This document shows positions 7,783-16,428 of a stretch of 64,000 nucleotides of DNA, piece after piece. The position numbers and the translations under genes are program-made. The notes below the pieces were generated by a model, which worked only from the letters and a program-made list of their open reading frames with translations, ran no database searches and was not told the origin of the DNA. Location of the stretch: the NCBI GenBank assembly GCA_910587625.1, contig CAJUMW010000002.1, positions 90,610-154,609 of the forward strand. Direction: 5' to 3'. Each line of letters starts with the position of its first letter. Position 1 is the first letter of the stretch. This DNA comes from an uncultured Christensenellaceae bacterium (GTDB lineage: Bacteria > Bacillota > Clostridia > Christensenellales > Borkfalkiaceae).

Positions 7783-9549
7783 ATGAGTGAAGAAACAAAG
7801 GAAGAAGTAGTTCCCGAAACCAACGAAGAAGTAGTTGCGGAAACTGCGGAAGGTACGCAAGCTGCGGTACAGAGTCCCTACAAGGGCTTTTTCGGAAAGG
7901 TGGATAACTTTTTCGGAATAACAAAAGCCAAGTCAAACTTTAAGGCTGAAATAGTAGCCGGTCTTACGACGTTTATGGCTATGGTTTACATTTTGATTGT
8001 AAACCCCAGCTTGTTCAGCAACATACCCGGTGTTTCTTTCCAGGGAATGTATATAGCGACCTCCGTAGGCGCGATTATAGGAACACTGCTTATGGCGTTG
8101 CTTGCAAAAATGCCCCTTGCGCAAGCCTCGGGTATGGGCGTAAACGCGTTTGTAGTATTCAACCTTGTACTCGGCGGCGGTTTAAGCTATCCCAACGCAA
8201 TGGTGTTCACTCTGCTCGACGGCGTAATTTTTATAATTTTGACCGCAACGGGACTGCGTAAATACATATTTACCGCTATACCCGACGAGGTGAAAAAAGC
8301 AATTACCGTCGGACTCGGTATGTTCATCGCGTTTATCGGTTTGCAGAATGCAAGCGTAGTTATCGACAACAGCTCGACGCTTGTTCAGCTTGTTTCGTTA
8401 AACGTGCTTGTAAGCAACCTTGTCACATACAGCGCAGGTACTGTCGGCGCAATGCTTCCCGCATTCGTTGCATTGGCGGGCGTAATTGCAATAGCCGTGC
8501 TTTCGCACTACAAAGTTAAGGGCGCGATACTGTGGGGTATTCTCGGCTCGACCGTTTTGTTCTATGCTCTTGCGGGAATAGGCTGCCTTATCCCCGGCGC
8601 GGATTTGATTACATATACCGCTCCCGTAGCTTCGGAGTCGGCTCCTCTGTTCCTTGACGAAAGCCTTTCGTCGTATCTCTCCACAAATTGGAACGCTATT
8701 ACGGGCGTATACGACTACACTTTGACCAACGTTCCCAAAGAGGCGTTTGAAGCGGTGTTCGGCAATCTTGCGGAAACCGAGCTTCCCGTTTCGCACTTCT
8801 TTACCAACGGAGAGGCTTGCAAAGCTATATTCACAAATATTGCTTTCAGCAATCCCTTGGCGGCGTTCAGCGCGTGGGGTGTTGAGTCCGCAGGTAAGGT
8901 TTTCTATGAAGGCTTCGATTTCAGCGGCTACCTCGAAGTCGGCGGCAACACCGTAGGCTCGCTTATAGTTCTATTGATAACCTCGGCGCTTTCGCTTTGC
9001 ATGCTCGATATGTTCGATACGCTGGGCACGCTTTACGGCGCATGCTCGAAGGGCGGACTTCTCGACGAAGAGGGCAACCCCTTGAATATGAACAGATGTA
9101 TGCTTTCCGACGCCATAGCAACGTGCTGCGGCGCAATTGCGGGAACTTCCACCGTAACCACCTTTGTCGAGTCGTCGGCAGGCGTGGCGGCAGGCGGCAA
9201 AACGGGCTTTACCTCACTTGTAACAGGGCTTTTGTTCCTTTTGGCAATGTTCTTAAGCCCCTTGGCGCAGTTAATCCCCTCGGCGGCAACGGCAACCGCG
9301 CTTATTTGGGTAGGCGTGCTTATGATGAGTTCCGTAACGGATATCGAGTGGACAAATCCTCTTGCGGCGCTTCCCGCATTCCTTACCATTGCGGTAATGG
9401 CGTTCGGCTATGAAATTTCATACGGTATCGGTATAGGCATTATTTCAAGCGTTATCGTAAGGGTTTGCGCAGGCAAGGTAAAGACGGTTTCCATAGTTAC
9501 CTGGATAATTGCCGCATTCTTCCTTGCAACGTTCATCTTTACCCACTGA
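7783..9549 (+). CDS. AzgA-type adenine/guanine permease (NCS2 family)
   Basis: A polytopic nucleobase:cation symporter of 588 residues. The ATG at 7783 is chosen because AAAGGAGG ends 9 bases upstream; an upstream GTG would overlap this site. Family motifs are GMGVNAFVVFNLVLGGG, the FDTLGTLYGACSKGGLLDE segment and TSTVTTFVESSAGVAAGGKTG. It is about 150 residues longer than typical AzgA proteins. The extra length is an acidic N-terminal tail of some 40 residues and a large loop around residues 285-375 (Ser/Thr/Asp rich). The next gene is adenine deaminase, so adenine or hypoxanthine is the likely substrate. Confidence 0.93.
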   Translation: MSEETKEEVVPETNEEVVAETAEGTQAAVQSPYKGFFGKVDNFFGITKAKSNFKAEIVAGLTTFMAMVYILIVNPSLFSNIPGVSFQGMYIATSVGAIIGTLLMALLAKMPLAQASGMGVNAFVVFNLVLGGGLSYPNAMVFTLLDGVIFIILTATGLRKYIFTAIPDEVKKAITVGLGMFIAFIGLQNASVVIDNSSTLVQLVSLNVLVSNLVTYSAGTVGAMLPAFVALAGVIAIAVLSHYKVKGAILWGILGSTVLFYALAGIGCLIPGADLITYTAPVASESAPLFLDESLSSYLSTNWNAITGVYDYTLTNVPKEAFEAVFGNLAETELPVSHFFTNGEACKAIFTNIAFSNPLAAFSAWGVESAGKVFYEGFDFSGYLEVGGNTVGSLIVLLITSALSLCMLDMFDTLGTLYGACSKGGLLDEEGNPLNMNRCMLSDAIATCCGAIAGTSTVTTFVESSAGVAAGGKTGFTSLVTGLLFLLAMFLSPLAQLIPSAATATALIWVGVLMMSSVTDIEWTNPLAALPAFLTIAVMAFGYEISYGIGIGIISSVIVRVCAGKVKTVSIVTWIIAAFFLATFIFTH

Positions 9550-9563
9550 TAAATAAACTTTTG

Positions 9564-9593
9564 TTGCCCTCGCCGTTGTTACTGCGAGGGCAA
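9564..9593 (+). terminator. Terminator-like hairpin after the permease gene
   Basis: A perfect 10-bp stem TTGCCCTCGC / GCGAGGGCAA with a 10-base loop, followed by TTATATTT. The T tract is imperfect. Confidence 0.7.
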
Positions 9594-9625
9594 TTATATT
9601 TAGAAATAAATAAGACAATGTTTTT

Positions 9626-9856
9626 ATTTGTTTCGCAGAATAGAAATAAATTTTTGTGAGATTTCAAATTATCTACTGCGCGGCTAAAAATCGCACTTTT
9701 TAGACGGCGCACTCAATTTGCGCAAACTTGCGCCTCAGCGGGGTGAATTTGCGTGACTTAAAAATTGTGTGCCCTTAGCGGTCACGCAAAGAGGGCAAGC
9801 AGCCCTCGGGTCACGAAAAATTTGTTTCGCAGAATAGAAATAAATTTTTGTGAGAT
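9626..9856. repeat. 37-bp perfect direct repeat flanking a 157-bp hairpin-rich spacer
   Basis: The same 37 bases (starting ATTTGTTTCGCAGAATAG, ending GTGAGAT) occur at 9626-9662 and 9820-9856. Between them lie several short hairpins: GCGCAA/TTGCGC near 9719, GCGTGAC/GTCACGC (9751-9757 and 9781-9787) and GAGGGC/GCCCTC (9791-9807). The second copy ends 9 bases before the ade start codon and supplies its leader. This 316-base gap holds no open reading frame and no recognisable purine riboswitch. Confidence 0.85.
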
Positions 9857-9865
9857 AGATTAATC

Positions 9866-11578
9866 ATGTTAGAAAAATATATAAAAGCTGCCCGTTGCGA
9901 AGTTGACAGCGATTTAGTATTAAAAAACGCGTCGTACGTCGACGTGTTCACGGCTAAGATAAGAAGGGGAGATATAGCAATAGTCGACGGAAAGATAGTC
10001 GGCATAGGCAGCTATAACGGAATTAAAGAAATAGACTGCACCGACTTTACCGTTTTGCCGGGATATATCGACGGACACGTCCATATCGAAAGTTCGCAGC
10101 TTTCCCCCGAGGAGTTTGCCTCGCTTATAGTTCCGCGCGGCACCACCACGATAATTGCCGACCCCCACGAAATAACCAACGTCTGCGGAATGGCAGGCTG
10201 CGAGTACATAGCAAACGCCTCTAAAAGCGTGCCGCTGGACGTAAAAATTCAGCTGCCCTCGTGCGTGCCCGCAACCCCGTTTGAAACGAGCGGCGCAATT
10301 TTAAACGGCAAGGACATAGAGCAAAACATAGGCAACGACTATATATTCGGCTTGGGAGAGTTTATGAACTACCCCGGCGTTATCTATTGCGACGCCGACG
10401 TCATTCAAAAGCTCGAAGCCGCGCACAGCCGCGGCAAGGTAATCGACGGGCACGCGCCTGCCGTTTACGGCAACGACTTAAACGCATATCTCTGCGGCGG
10501 CATAACCACCGACCACGAGTGTGTAACCGAAGAAGAGATCGAAGAAAAAATTTCAAAGGGTATGTACGTCCATATCCGCCACGGCTCGTCCACGCAAAAC
10601 CTCGGCAACGCAAAGTACGTTACGGACGGCAATATGCGCCGTTTTCTGCTTTGCACAGACGACAGGCACGCGGCCGATTTAAAGGAAAAGGGACACCTCG
10701 ACGACGCGCTCAGGCGGCTTGTTGCCGAGGGTTTAAACCCCGTTACCGCCGTAATATGCGCCACTTTAAACGCTGCCGAGTGCTATAATTTAAAGTGGAA
10801 GGGCGCGATAGCTCCATTCTATACCGCCGACCTCGTTATAGTCGGGGATATGTCGCAGTTTAACGCCAAATACGTCATTAAGGACGGCAAAATAGTTGCC
10901 AAAGACGGCGAGCCGCTATTCGACACTTCAAAGCGTTATCTGCCCGAAAACGTGCTTAACACCGTGCATTTGGGTGAGCTTAGCGAAAACTGTTTCAAGC
11001 TTACTTTAAAGGGCAAAAGAGCCAAGGCAATGACTATAGAGCCGGGCGGCGTTGTCACGGGCTGCGAAATTGTAGAGGTGGAAAGCCGCGACGGGGACGT
11101 AGTGCTCGAAGGCACGGACTTGTTGAAGCTTACCGTTGTCGAACGCCACAAAATGACGGGCAACATAGGCAAGGCGCTGTTCAAGGGCTACGGCTTTAAG
11201 GGCGGAGCTATGGGCATAACGATAGCGCACGACTCGCACAATATAATTTTGCTCGGCGACGACAATAAAAGTATGGTAAAGGCATGCGCAAAGCTGAAAG
11301 AAATAGGCGGCGGCATGGTAATTGTCGACAAAAATTCGGGAGAAGTGCACTCGCTCACGCTGGATATTGCAGGGCTTATGTCCTCGCGCGACGCCGACGG
11401 ATTGCAGCGCGACAGCCGCGCGCTTATCGAACGCGCCCACTCGATGGGAGTAAAGCGCGACTACGAGGCGTTTATGTCCCTTGCGTTTTTGTCGCTTGCG
11501 GTAATACCCAAGCTTAAAATAACCGACGCAGGGCTTTTCGACGTCGAAAAATTTTCGTTTACCGATATCAACGCATAA
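9866..11578 (+). CDS. ade: Adenine deaminase
   Basis: Converts adenine to hypoxanthine and ammonia in purine salvage. The 570-residue length is normal. Metal-binding and catalytic motifs of the amidohydrolase fold are clear: GHVHIESS, the ADPHE motif, GHAPAVYGNDLNAY, the HIRHGS segment and TDDRHAADL. The C-terminal half carries the ade-specific domain (AMGITIAHDSHNI). It lies downstream of the AzgA-type permease, giving an uptake-plus-deamination pair, though a hairpin and a repeat-bearing spacer separate the two. Confidence 0.96.
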   Translation: MLEKYIKAARCEVDSDLVLKNASYVDVFTAKIRRGDIAIVDGKIVGIGSYNGIKEIDCTDFTVLPGYIDGHVHIESSQLSPEEFASLIVPRGTTTIIADPHEITNVCGMAGCEYIANASKSVPLDVKIQLPSCVPATPFETSGAILNGKDIEQNIGNDYIFGLGEFMNYPGVIYCDADVIQKLEAAHSRGKVIDGHAPAVYGNDLNAYLCGGITTDHECVTEEEIEEKISKGMYVHIRHGSSTQNLGNAKYVTDGNMRRFLLCTDDRHAADLKEKGHLDDALRRLVAEGLNPVTAVICATLNAAECYNLKWKGAIAPFYTADLVIVGDMSQFNAKYVIKDGKIVAKDGEPLFDTSKRYLPENVLNTVHLGELSENCFKLTLKGKRAKAMTIEPGGVVTGCEIVEVESRDGDVVLEGTDLLKLTVVERHKMTGNIGKALFKGYGFKGGAMGITIAHDSHNIILLGDDNKSMVKACAKLKEIGGGMVIVDKNSGEVHSLTLDIAGLMSSRDADGLQRDSRALIERAHSMGVKRDYEAFMSLAFLSLAVIPKLKITDAGLFDVEKFSFTDINA

Positions 11579-11590
11579 TATATAACTTTA

Positions 11591-11632
11591 AACGTGCGGG
11601 CAACAACACCGTTGTTGCCCGCACGTTTTTTA
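11591..11632. terminator. Bidirectional terminator, 17-bp perfect stem
   Basis: AACGTGCGGGCAACAAC / GTTGTTGCCCGCACGTT with a 3-base loop and a T run on the plus side; it sits between the convergent ade and 11914 genes and can serve both. Confidence 0.93.
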
Positions 11633-11914
11633 ATTTTTTAAAAAGTTTAACAGTTGTTCTATCTGGTTAAGCTTGTCGTGCATTTGCCTTATAACATTTT
11701 CTACTGCCTCAACTTCCCTCTTGGTTCTGTCAACGTCCTCCTCGAAAAATTCGCAGTTTTTTTGCAGCGCGCATTTATTTTTCTTTCTGCTTTCATAAAG
11801 CTCGGCGTTTGAGCAGTGCCCGCTGTTTAAATTTATAAATCTTGTGCCGTCTTTTGAATAGTAGTGCCGCAAATAATACCTGCATTTTTCGCATTTAAAA
11901 TCTTTGTCGTACAT
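11630..11914 (-). CDS. Small Cys-rich protein with C-terminal coiled coil
   Basis: A 94-residue protein not recognised as a known family. Residues 8-54 hold five Cys and several His (CEKC, GHC, KCALQKNC), spaced as for a metal-binding fold. Residues about 57-94 form a heptad-like helix rich in Glu, Val and Leu, suggesting a coiled coil. There is no signal peptide. The start has AGAGG just upstream. It is transcribed divergently from secA. Confidence 0.7.
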   Translation of the reverse strand: MYDKDFKCEKCRYYLRHYYSKDGTRFINLNSGHCSNAELYESRKKNKCALQKNCEFFEEDVDRTKREVEAVENVIRQMHDKLNQIEQLLNFLKN

Positions 11915-12101
11915 AAAACCTCTAAATTATGTTGTTGAATAGTTTTGTTTTAAGCTATTTTACAACATATTTTTGCAAATGTCTTTAAGTACAGAAAATT
12001 CTGTTACACAAAATACAAACTTATTAAAGCGATGATTATATCATATTCTTATTGTTTATATATAATTGTAGGTTTTTTTATAAAAATCGAGGGGAAACGG
12101 G

Positions 12102-12130
12102 TTTACTTATTTCTTATTTTATAGTACAAT
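12102..12130 (+). promoter_or_regulatory. Probable secA promoter
   Basis: TTTACT (12102-12107), 17-bp spacer, TACAAT (12125-12130), about 60 bases before the secA start. The rest of the 275-bp gap is AT-rich and holds no gene. Confidence 0.5.
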
Positions 12131-12189
12131 AATATTTGGCGGAAAATAAAAAACCGATTGACCGCAATAATTTTAAAAGGGTTTTAATT

Positions 12190-13806
12190 ATGGGACTTAT
12201 CAAATTCATTTTCGGCGCAGATTCGAGAAGCGCGTTGAGAAAACTTAATAGACTTGCCGACAAGGTCGAAGAACTCGACCCCAAGTACTCGGCTATGGAC
12301 GACGCCGAGCTTAAAAGCCAAACTCAAAAATTGAAGGACAGGCTTGCGGCAGGGGAAACGCTGGACGATATTATGTTCGACGCGTTTGCCGCGTTCAGGG
12401 AGGCAAGTTGGAGAGTTCTCGGAATGAAGCATTTCCACGTTCAGATTGTGGGCGGTATCTGCCTGCATCAGGGACGTATTGCCGAAATGAAGACAGGTGA
12501 AGGTAAAACGCTTGTTTCTACCCTTCCCGCATATTTGAACGCACTAACGGGCAAGGGCGTGCACATTGTCACCGTCAACGACTACCTTGCTAAGCGCGAC
12601 GCCGAGTGGATGGGTAAAGTTCACAAATTTATGGGGCTTACCGTCGGCGTAGTTGTGCCCGGTATGGACGACGCCGAAAAACAGAGGGCGTACAAGTGCG
12701 ACATTATTTACGCAACAAACAACGAGCTGGGCTTCGACTACCTTCGCGACAACCTCAAAACTTCGATATCCTCGATGGTTCAGCGCGAGCTTAACTACTG
12801 TATTATCGACGAGGTAGACTCGATTTTAATAGACGAAGCAAGAACGCCGCTTATCATTTCGGGCAAGGGCGGAGAAAGCTCGAAGCTCTACGAGGACGTG
12901 GATAAGTTTGTAAGAACGTTGAAGGGCGGTTTTGACGACGACAAAAAGGACGCCGAAAAGCACACTCCGTCAAAGAAGAAAAAGGAACTTTCCGACGAGG
13001 ACAGGGCGGCTGAGGAAAAGCTGGCGGCAATTCTCGAAGAAATGGAGAATTGGGACTATATAATCGACAGAAAGGACAAGTCGGTAACTATTACCGAAAA
13101 GGGCGCGGAAAAAGCCGAAAGGTTCTTCAATATCAAAAACCTCGGCGATATCGAAAACGCAGATTTGAACCACCACATTCAACAGGCGTTGAAGGCGCAC
13201 GAGTTGTTCCACAACGGTGAGGAATACATTGTTTCGGGCGATGGGGAAATTTTGATAGTAGACGAGTTTACGGGCCGTGTTTTGAACGGCAGGCGCTATT
13301 CGGACGGACTTCATCAGGCAATCGAAGCCAAGGAAAAGGTCAAGGTCAAGGAAGAAAATAAAACTCACGCTACCGTTACTTTCCAAAACTATTTCAGGTT
13401 GTATAAAAAGCTTGCGGGTATGACGGGTACGGCTATGACCGAGGAGGACGAGTTCAGAACTATCTATGCGCTCGACGTCGTTCCCATTCCCACTAACAGA
13501 CCCGTTCAGCGCGTCGATTACGCGGATATGATTTATTCCACGGTAGAGGGCAAAAAGCGCGCTATCGTAAACGAGGTTGTCGAGCGTCACGCAAAGGGAC
13601 AGCCCATTCTTATCGGTACTATCACGGTCGAAAAGTCGGAAGAGATTTCAAGACTTTTGAGAAGAAACGGCGTAAAGCATAACATTCTGAACGCAAAAAA
13701 TCACGAGCGCGAAGCCGAAATAGTCGCGCAGGCAGGCAGGCTCAACCAATATGGCGGGGCGCGGCACCGATATTCTGCTTGGCGGCAACCCCGAGTATCT
13801 CGCTAA
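12190..13806 (+). CDS. secA: SecA preprotein translocase ATPase, N-terminal part (disrupted)
   Basis: The motor of the Sec export pathway, N-terminal part: first nucleotide-binding fold with MKTGEGKT (Walker A) and IIDEVDSILIDEA (Walker B/DEAD), the preprotein cross-linking region and the start of the second fold. The ATG at 12190 is chosen because it gives the family start MGLIKFIFG with AAAAGGG upstream. The helicase-like motif expected as AG-x2-GAVTIATNMAGRGTD reads AGRL and then leaves the frame; about 17 bases (GAVTI plus part of the next codon) are missing at 13743-13748. The last 20 or so residues, up to 13806, are out-of-frame nonsense. Confidence 0.9.
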   Translation: MGLIKFIFGADSRSALRKLNRLADKVEELDPKYSAMDDAELKSQTQKLKDRLAAGETLDDIMFDAFAAFREASWRVLGMKHFHVQIVGGICLHQGRIAEMKTGEGKTLVSTLPAYLNALTGKGVHIVTVNDYLAKRDAEWMGKVHKFMGLTVGVVVPGMDDAEKQRAYKCDIIYATNNELGFDYLRDNLKTSISSMVQRELNYCIIDEVDSILIDEARTPLIISGKGGESSKLYEDVDKFVRTLKGGFDDDKKDAEKHTPSKKKKELSDEDRAAEEKLAAILEEMENWDYIIDRKDKSVTITEKGAEKAERFFNIKNLGDIENADLNHHIQQALKAHELFHNGEEYIVSGDGEILIVDEFTGRVLNGRRYSDGLHQAIEAKEKVKVKEENKTHATVTFQNYFRLYKKLAGMTGTAMTEEDEFRTIYALDVVPIPTNRPVQRVDYADMIYSTVEGKKRAIVNEVVERHAKGQPILIGTITVEKSEEISRLLRRNGVKHNILNAKNHEREAEIVAQAGRLNQYGGARHRYSAWRQPRVSR

Positions 13807-15262
13807 AAAGCGCATGAGGGAAGAGGGCTACGACCACGAAATGGTGGAAGTTGCTATCTCCTACGCCGACAGGGAGTTTACCGAGGAAGAGAAAACCGCC
13901 CGTGCAAGATATGCCGAGCTGTACGCCGCATATAAAAAGGAAACGGAAGCCGAAAAGCAGGAAGTTATCGCGGCAGGCGGACTTTGCATTTTAGGTACCG
14001 AGCGGCACGAGTCGCGCCGTATCGATAACCAGCTTCGAGGACGTGCGGGTCGTCAGGGTGACCCCGGCGCTTCGGTGTTCTTTATTTCGCTCGAGGACGA
14101 CCTTGCAAAGAGGTTTGGCGGAGAGAGCATGAAGAGGCTGTATGCCACATTCAAGATTGACGAGGACACCTGTCTGCAATCGAAGATGCTTACAAGAAGC
14201 ATCGAGGGTGCGCAAAAAGCCATAGAGGGCAGAAACTTCGGTATCAGAAAGCACACGCTGCAATACGACGAGGTTATGAACGAGCAGCGTAAAACTATGT
14301 ATGCCGAAAGGTTAAACGTTTTAAAGGGCGCCGACGTTCACGGACAAATGCTTAAATATATTCCCGACTATATAGCAAAGGTCGTCGGGGAAACGGTAAA
14401 TACCGACGCGTTGCCCGAAAAGTGGGACGAAAACGCGCTTAACGCCGCGCTTCAACAGAAGGTATATCCCGACGAGTGCAACTTTGTTATCACCCGTGAA
14501 ATGTTGGAAAAGTGGGACACCGAAACCGCTATGCAGAAAATTACCGAAGCGGTCATAGCCTCCTACGAGCAGAAAATTTACAATATCGGAGAGATGACAG
14601 ACGGTCAGGTCGACTATCATCAGGTAGAGAGAAACGAGCTGTTGCGCAGCGTTGACAGAAACTGGATTGACCATATCGACGCTATGGACCAGCTCAGAAA
14701 GGGTATCGGGCTTCGCGGTTACGCCCAGCAAGACCCCGTAATTTCCTACAAGCAGGAAGGTTACGAAATGTTCGAAGAGATGATCGACCGCATTCAGACC
14801 ACTACAATTTCAAGGCTTTTAAAGGGCAGAATCGTGCGCATTCAGCAGCAGCCCCGTCAAAGACCCGACGTAAGGCGCGCGCCGCAGCCCCGACAGGAGC
14901 AGGCAGGCGAACAGTCCGCGCCTCCCCGTCCTATGCCTCCGCAGCTTCCTCCCGAGCTTATCGAAAAGGCAAGGGAGCTTATGGCAAAGAGGTTGAAGGA
15001 ACACGAGGAGGCTATGAAGCAACAGGCGCAGAACGCCGAAACCGAAGATAGCGGCAACGCCGAGCAGCAGAGTAAAGCTTCTAACGGCGGCCCCGTCATA
15101 GGTGACGCGCCCGAAGCGCCCACCGACCTTATGGCTAATATCGGCGGCAAACAGCTTCCCAAAGTTGCGCAAAAGAACACCAAGATAGGCAGAAACGACC
15201 CCTGCCCTTGCGGAAGCGGCAAGAAGTATAAGGACTGCTGTTATTGGAAAGACCACAAGTAA
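13751..15262 (+). CDS. secA: SecA preprotein translocase ATPase, C-terminal part (disrupted)
   Basis: The remainder of SecA in the next frame, beginning within TNMAGRGTDILLGGNP. It includes the second nucleotide-binding fold with the arginine-finger region (RRIDNQLRGRAGRQGDPG), the helical scaffold and wing domains, a Pro/Gln-rich linker and a C-terminal zinc motif (CPCGSGKKYKDCC) that binds SecB or ribosomes in homologues. The ATG at 13751 is an internal Met of motif V, not a real start. Together with the 12190 part it would give about 1,025 residues. SecA is normally essential and single-copy, so this break is suspicious. Confidence 0.9.
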   Translation: MAGRGTDILLGGNPEYLAKKRMREEGYDHEMVEVAISYADREFTEEEKTARARYAELYAAYKKETEAEKQEVIAAGGLCILGTERHESRRIDNQLRGRAGRQGDPGASVFFISLEDDLAKRFGGESMKRLYATFKIDEDTCLQSKMLTRSIEGAQKAIEGRNFGIRKHTLQYDEVMNEQRKTMYAERLNVLKGADVHGQMLKYIPDYIAKVVGETVNTDALPEKWDENALNAALQQKVYPDECNFVITREMLEKWDTETAMQKITEAVIASYEQKIYNIGEMTDGQVDYHQVERNELLRSVDRNWIDHIDAMDQLRKGIGLRGYAQQDPVISYKQEGYEMFEEMIDRIQTTTISRLLKGRIVRIQQQPRQRPDVRRAPQPRQEQAGEQSAPPRPMPPQLPPELIEKARELMAKRLKEHEEAMKQQAQNAETEDSGNAEQQSKASNGGPVIGDAPEAPTDLMANIGGKQLPKVAQKNTKIGRNDPCPCGSGKKYKDCCYWKDHK

Positions 15263-15271
15263 AAAGTTCAC

Positions 15272-15305
15272 GAAAATTGCGACGTTTAAGTATGTCGCGA
15301 TTTTC
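15272..15305 (+). other. Intercistronic hairpin secA-prfB
   Basis: GAAAATTGCGAC pairs with GTCGCGATTTTC (12 bp, one G-T pair) around a 10-base loop. No T tract follows, so this is likelier an mRNA-processing or stability element than a full terminator. Confidence 0.6.
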
Positions 15306-15322
15306 AATTAATTAGGTAGAAT

Positions 15323-16423
15323 ATGTTTAAAGCGGATGATTACAGATTAAAACTTAAAGCGCTTGCCGACACGCTTTCCGAAGCGAAGTATGCGCTGGAT
15401 ATCGACAACCTCGGGGAAAAGCTTGAAAAATTGAAAGCCGAGCAGGAGCTGCCCGAAGTCTGGCAGGACTTGGAAAAGTCAAAGAAAATCGGCAGGGAAA
15501 TTTCCTCGGTCGAGGGCAAGATAGCGTCGTACAGGGGCGGAGAAAGCGCGCTTCAAGACGCGTACGCTTTTATCGACTTAATCGAAGAGGCGGACGACGA
15601 AAGCCTTATTCCCGAGCTTGAAAGTATGATTTCTACGGCGGAAGAGGACATTGAAAATATGCGCATACGCGCACTTCTTCGCGGCAAGTACGACGCAAAC
15701 AACGCAATTTTGAACCTGCACTCGGGCGCAGGCGGCACCGAGGCTTGCGATTGGACTTCTATGCTGTACAGAATGTATATCCGCTATTGCGAGCAACAGG
15801 GCTTTAAAGTTACCCAGCTCGACTTCGAGGACGGTGACGAAGCGGGATTGAAGAGCGTGTCGTTCAAGGTTGACGGTGAAAATGCCTACGGCTTTTTAAA
15901 GGCTGAAAAGGGCGTGCACAGGCTTGTAAGAATTTCCCCGTTCGACTCAAACAAGCGCAGGCATACTTCATTTGCCTCGCTCGAAGTTATGCCCGAAGTC
16001 GATGACGACGCCGCGGTGGAAATACGCGACGAGGACATCAGAATAGACGTTTTCCGCGCTTCCGGCGCAGGCGGTCAAAAGGTAAACAAAACCGAAACCG
16101 CGATAAGAATAACCCACTTCCCCACGGGTATTGTTGTTACCTGTCAGAACGAGCGCAGCCAGTTGCAGAACAAGGCTATGGCGTTCGAGTATCTTAGGGC
16201 AAAGCTCGTTGAAAGGCAGATTGCCGAGCGCGAAGCCGCAGACGCCGAAATTAAGGGGGAAATCAAAAAAATAGAATGGGGCAGTCAGATACGGTCATAC
16301 GTTTTCTGCCCGTATACGCTCGTCAAAGACCACAGAACGGGGTTTGAAAACACCAACGTTCAGGCGGTTATGGACGGGGACATTCAGGGCTTTATTATCG
16401 ACTACCTTAAAAAGACGGTATAA
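15323..16423 (+). CDS. prfB: Peptide chain release factor 2
   Basis: RF2 releases nascent chains at UAA and UGA. The 366 residues are full length, with the SPF stop-codon recognition tripeptide (ISPFDSNKRRHTSF) and the catalytic GGQ (SGAGGQKVNKTE). Most prfB genes carry an in-frame UGA near codon 26 that needs a +1 frameshift; here the equivalent place reads ALDIDNLGEKL without interruption, so the autoregulatory frameshift is absent. tsaD starts 5 bases after the stop, so the two genes are cotranscribed. Confidence 0.97.
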   Translation: MFKADDYRLKLKALADTLSEAKYALDIDNLGEKLEKLKAEQELPEVWQDLEKSKKIGREISSVEGKIASYRGGESALQDAYAFIDLIEEADDESLIPELESMISTAEEDIENMRIRALLRGKYDANNAILNLHSGAGGTEACDWTSMLYRMYIRYCEQQGFKVTQLDFEDGDEAGLKSVSFKVDGENAYGFLKAEKGVHRLVRISPFDSNKRRHTSFASLEVMPEVDDDAAVEIRDEDIRIDVFRASGAGGQKVNKTETAIRITHFPTGIVVTCQNERSQLQNKAMAFEYLRAKLVERQIAEREAADAEIKGEIKKIEWGSQIRSYVFCPYTLVKDHRTGFENTNVQAVMDGDIQGFIIDYLKKTV

Positions 16424-16428
16424 AAGCT

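Noticed and set aside
9594..9865. Purine riboswitch before ade or the permease
   Set aside because: Neither the 316-base ade leader nor 7719-7782 has the conserved three-way-junction core of the purine riboswitch; the hairpins present are short direct or inverted repeats.
11925..11975. Hairpin between the 11914 gene and secA
   Set aside because: ATGTTGT...ACAACAT arms pair 12 of 14 with a large loop in AT-rich DNA; this is too weak to claim as a feature.
15323..15460. Programmed +1 frameshift in prfB
   Set aside because: There is no TGA in the early frame; the protein reads through continuously.
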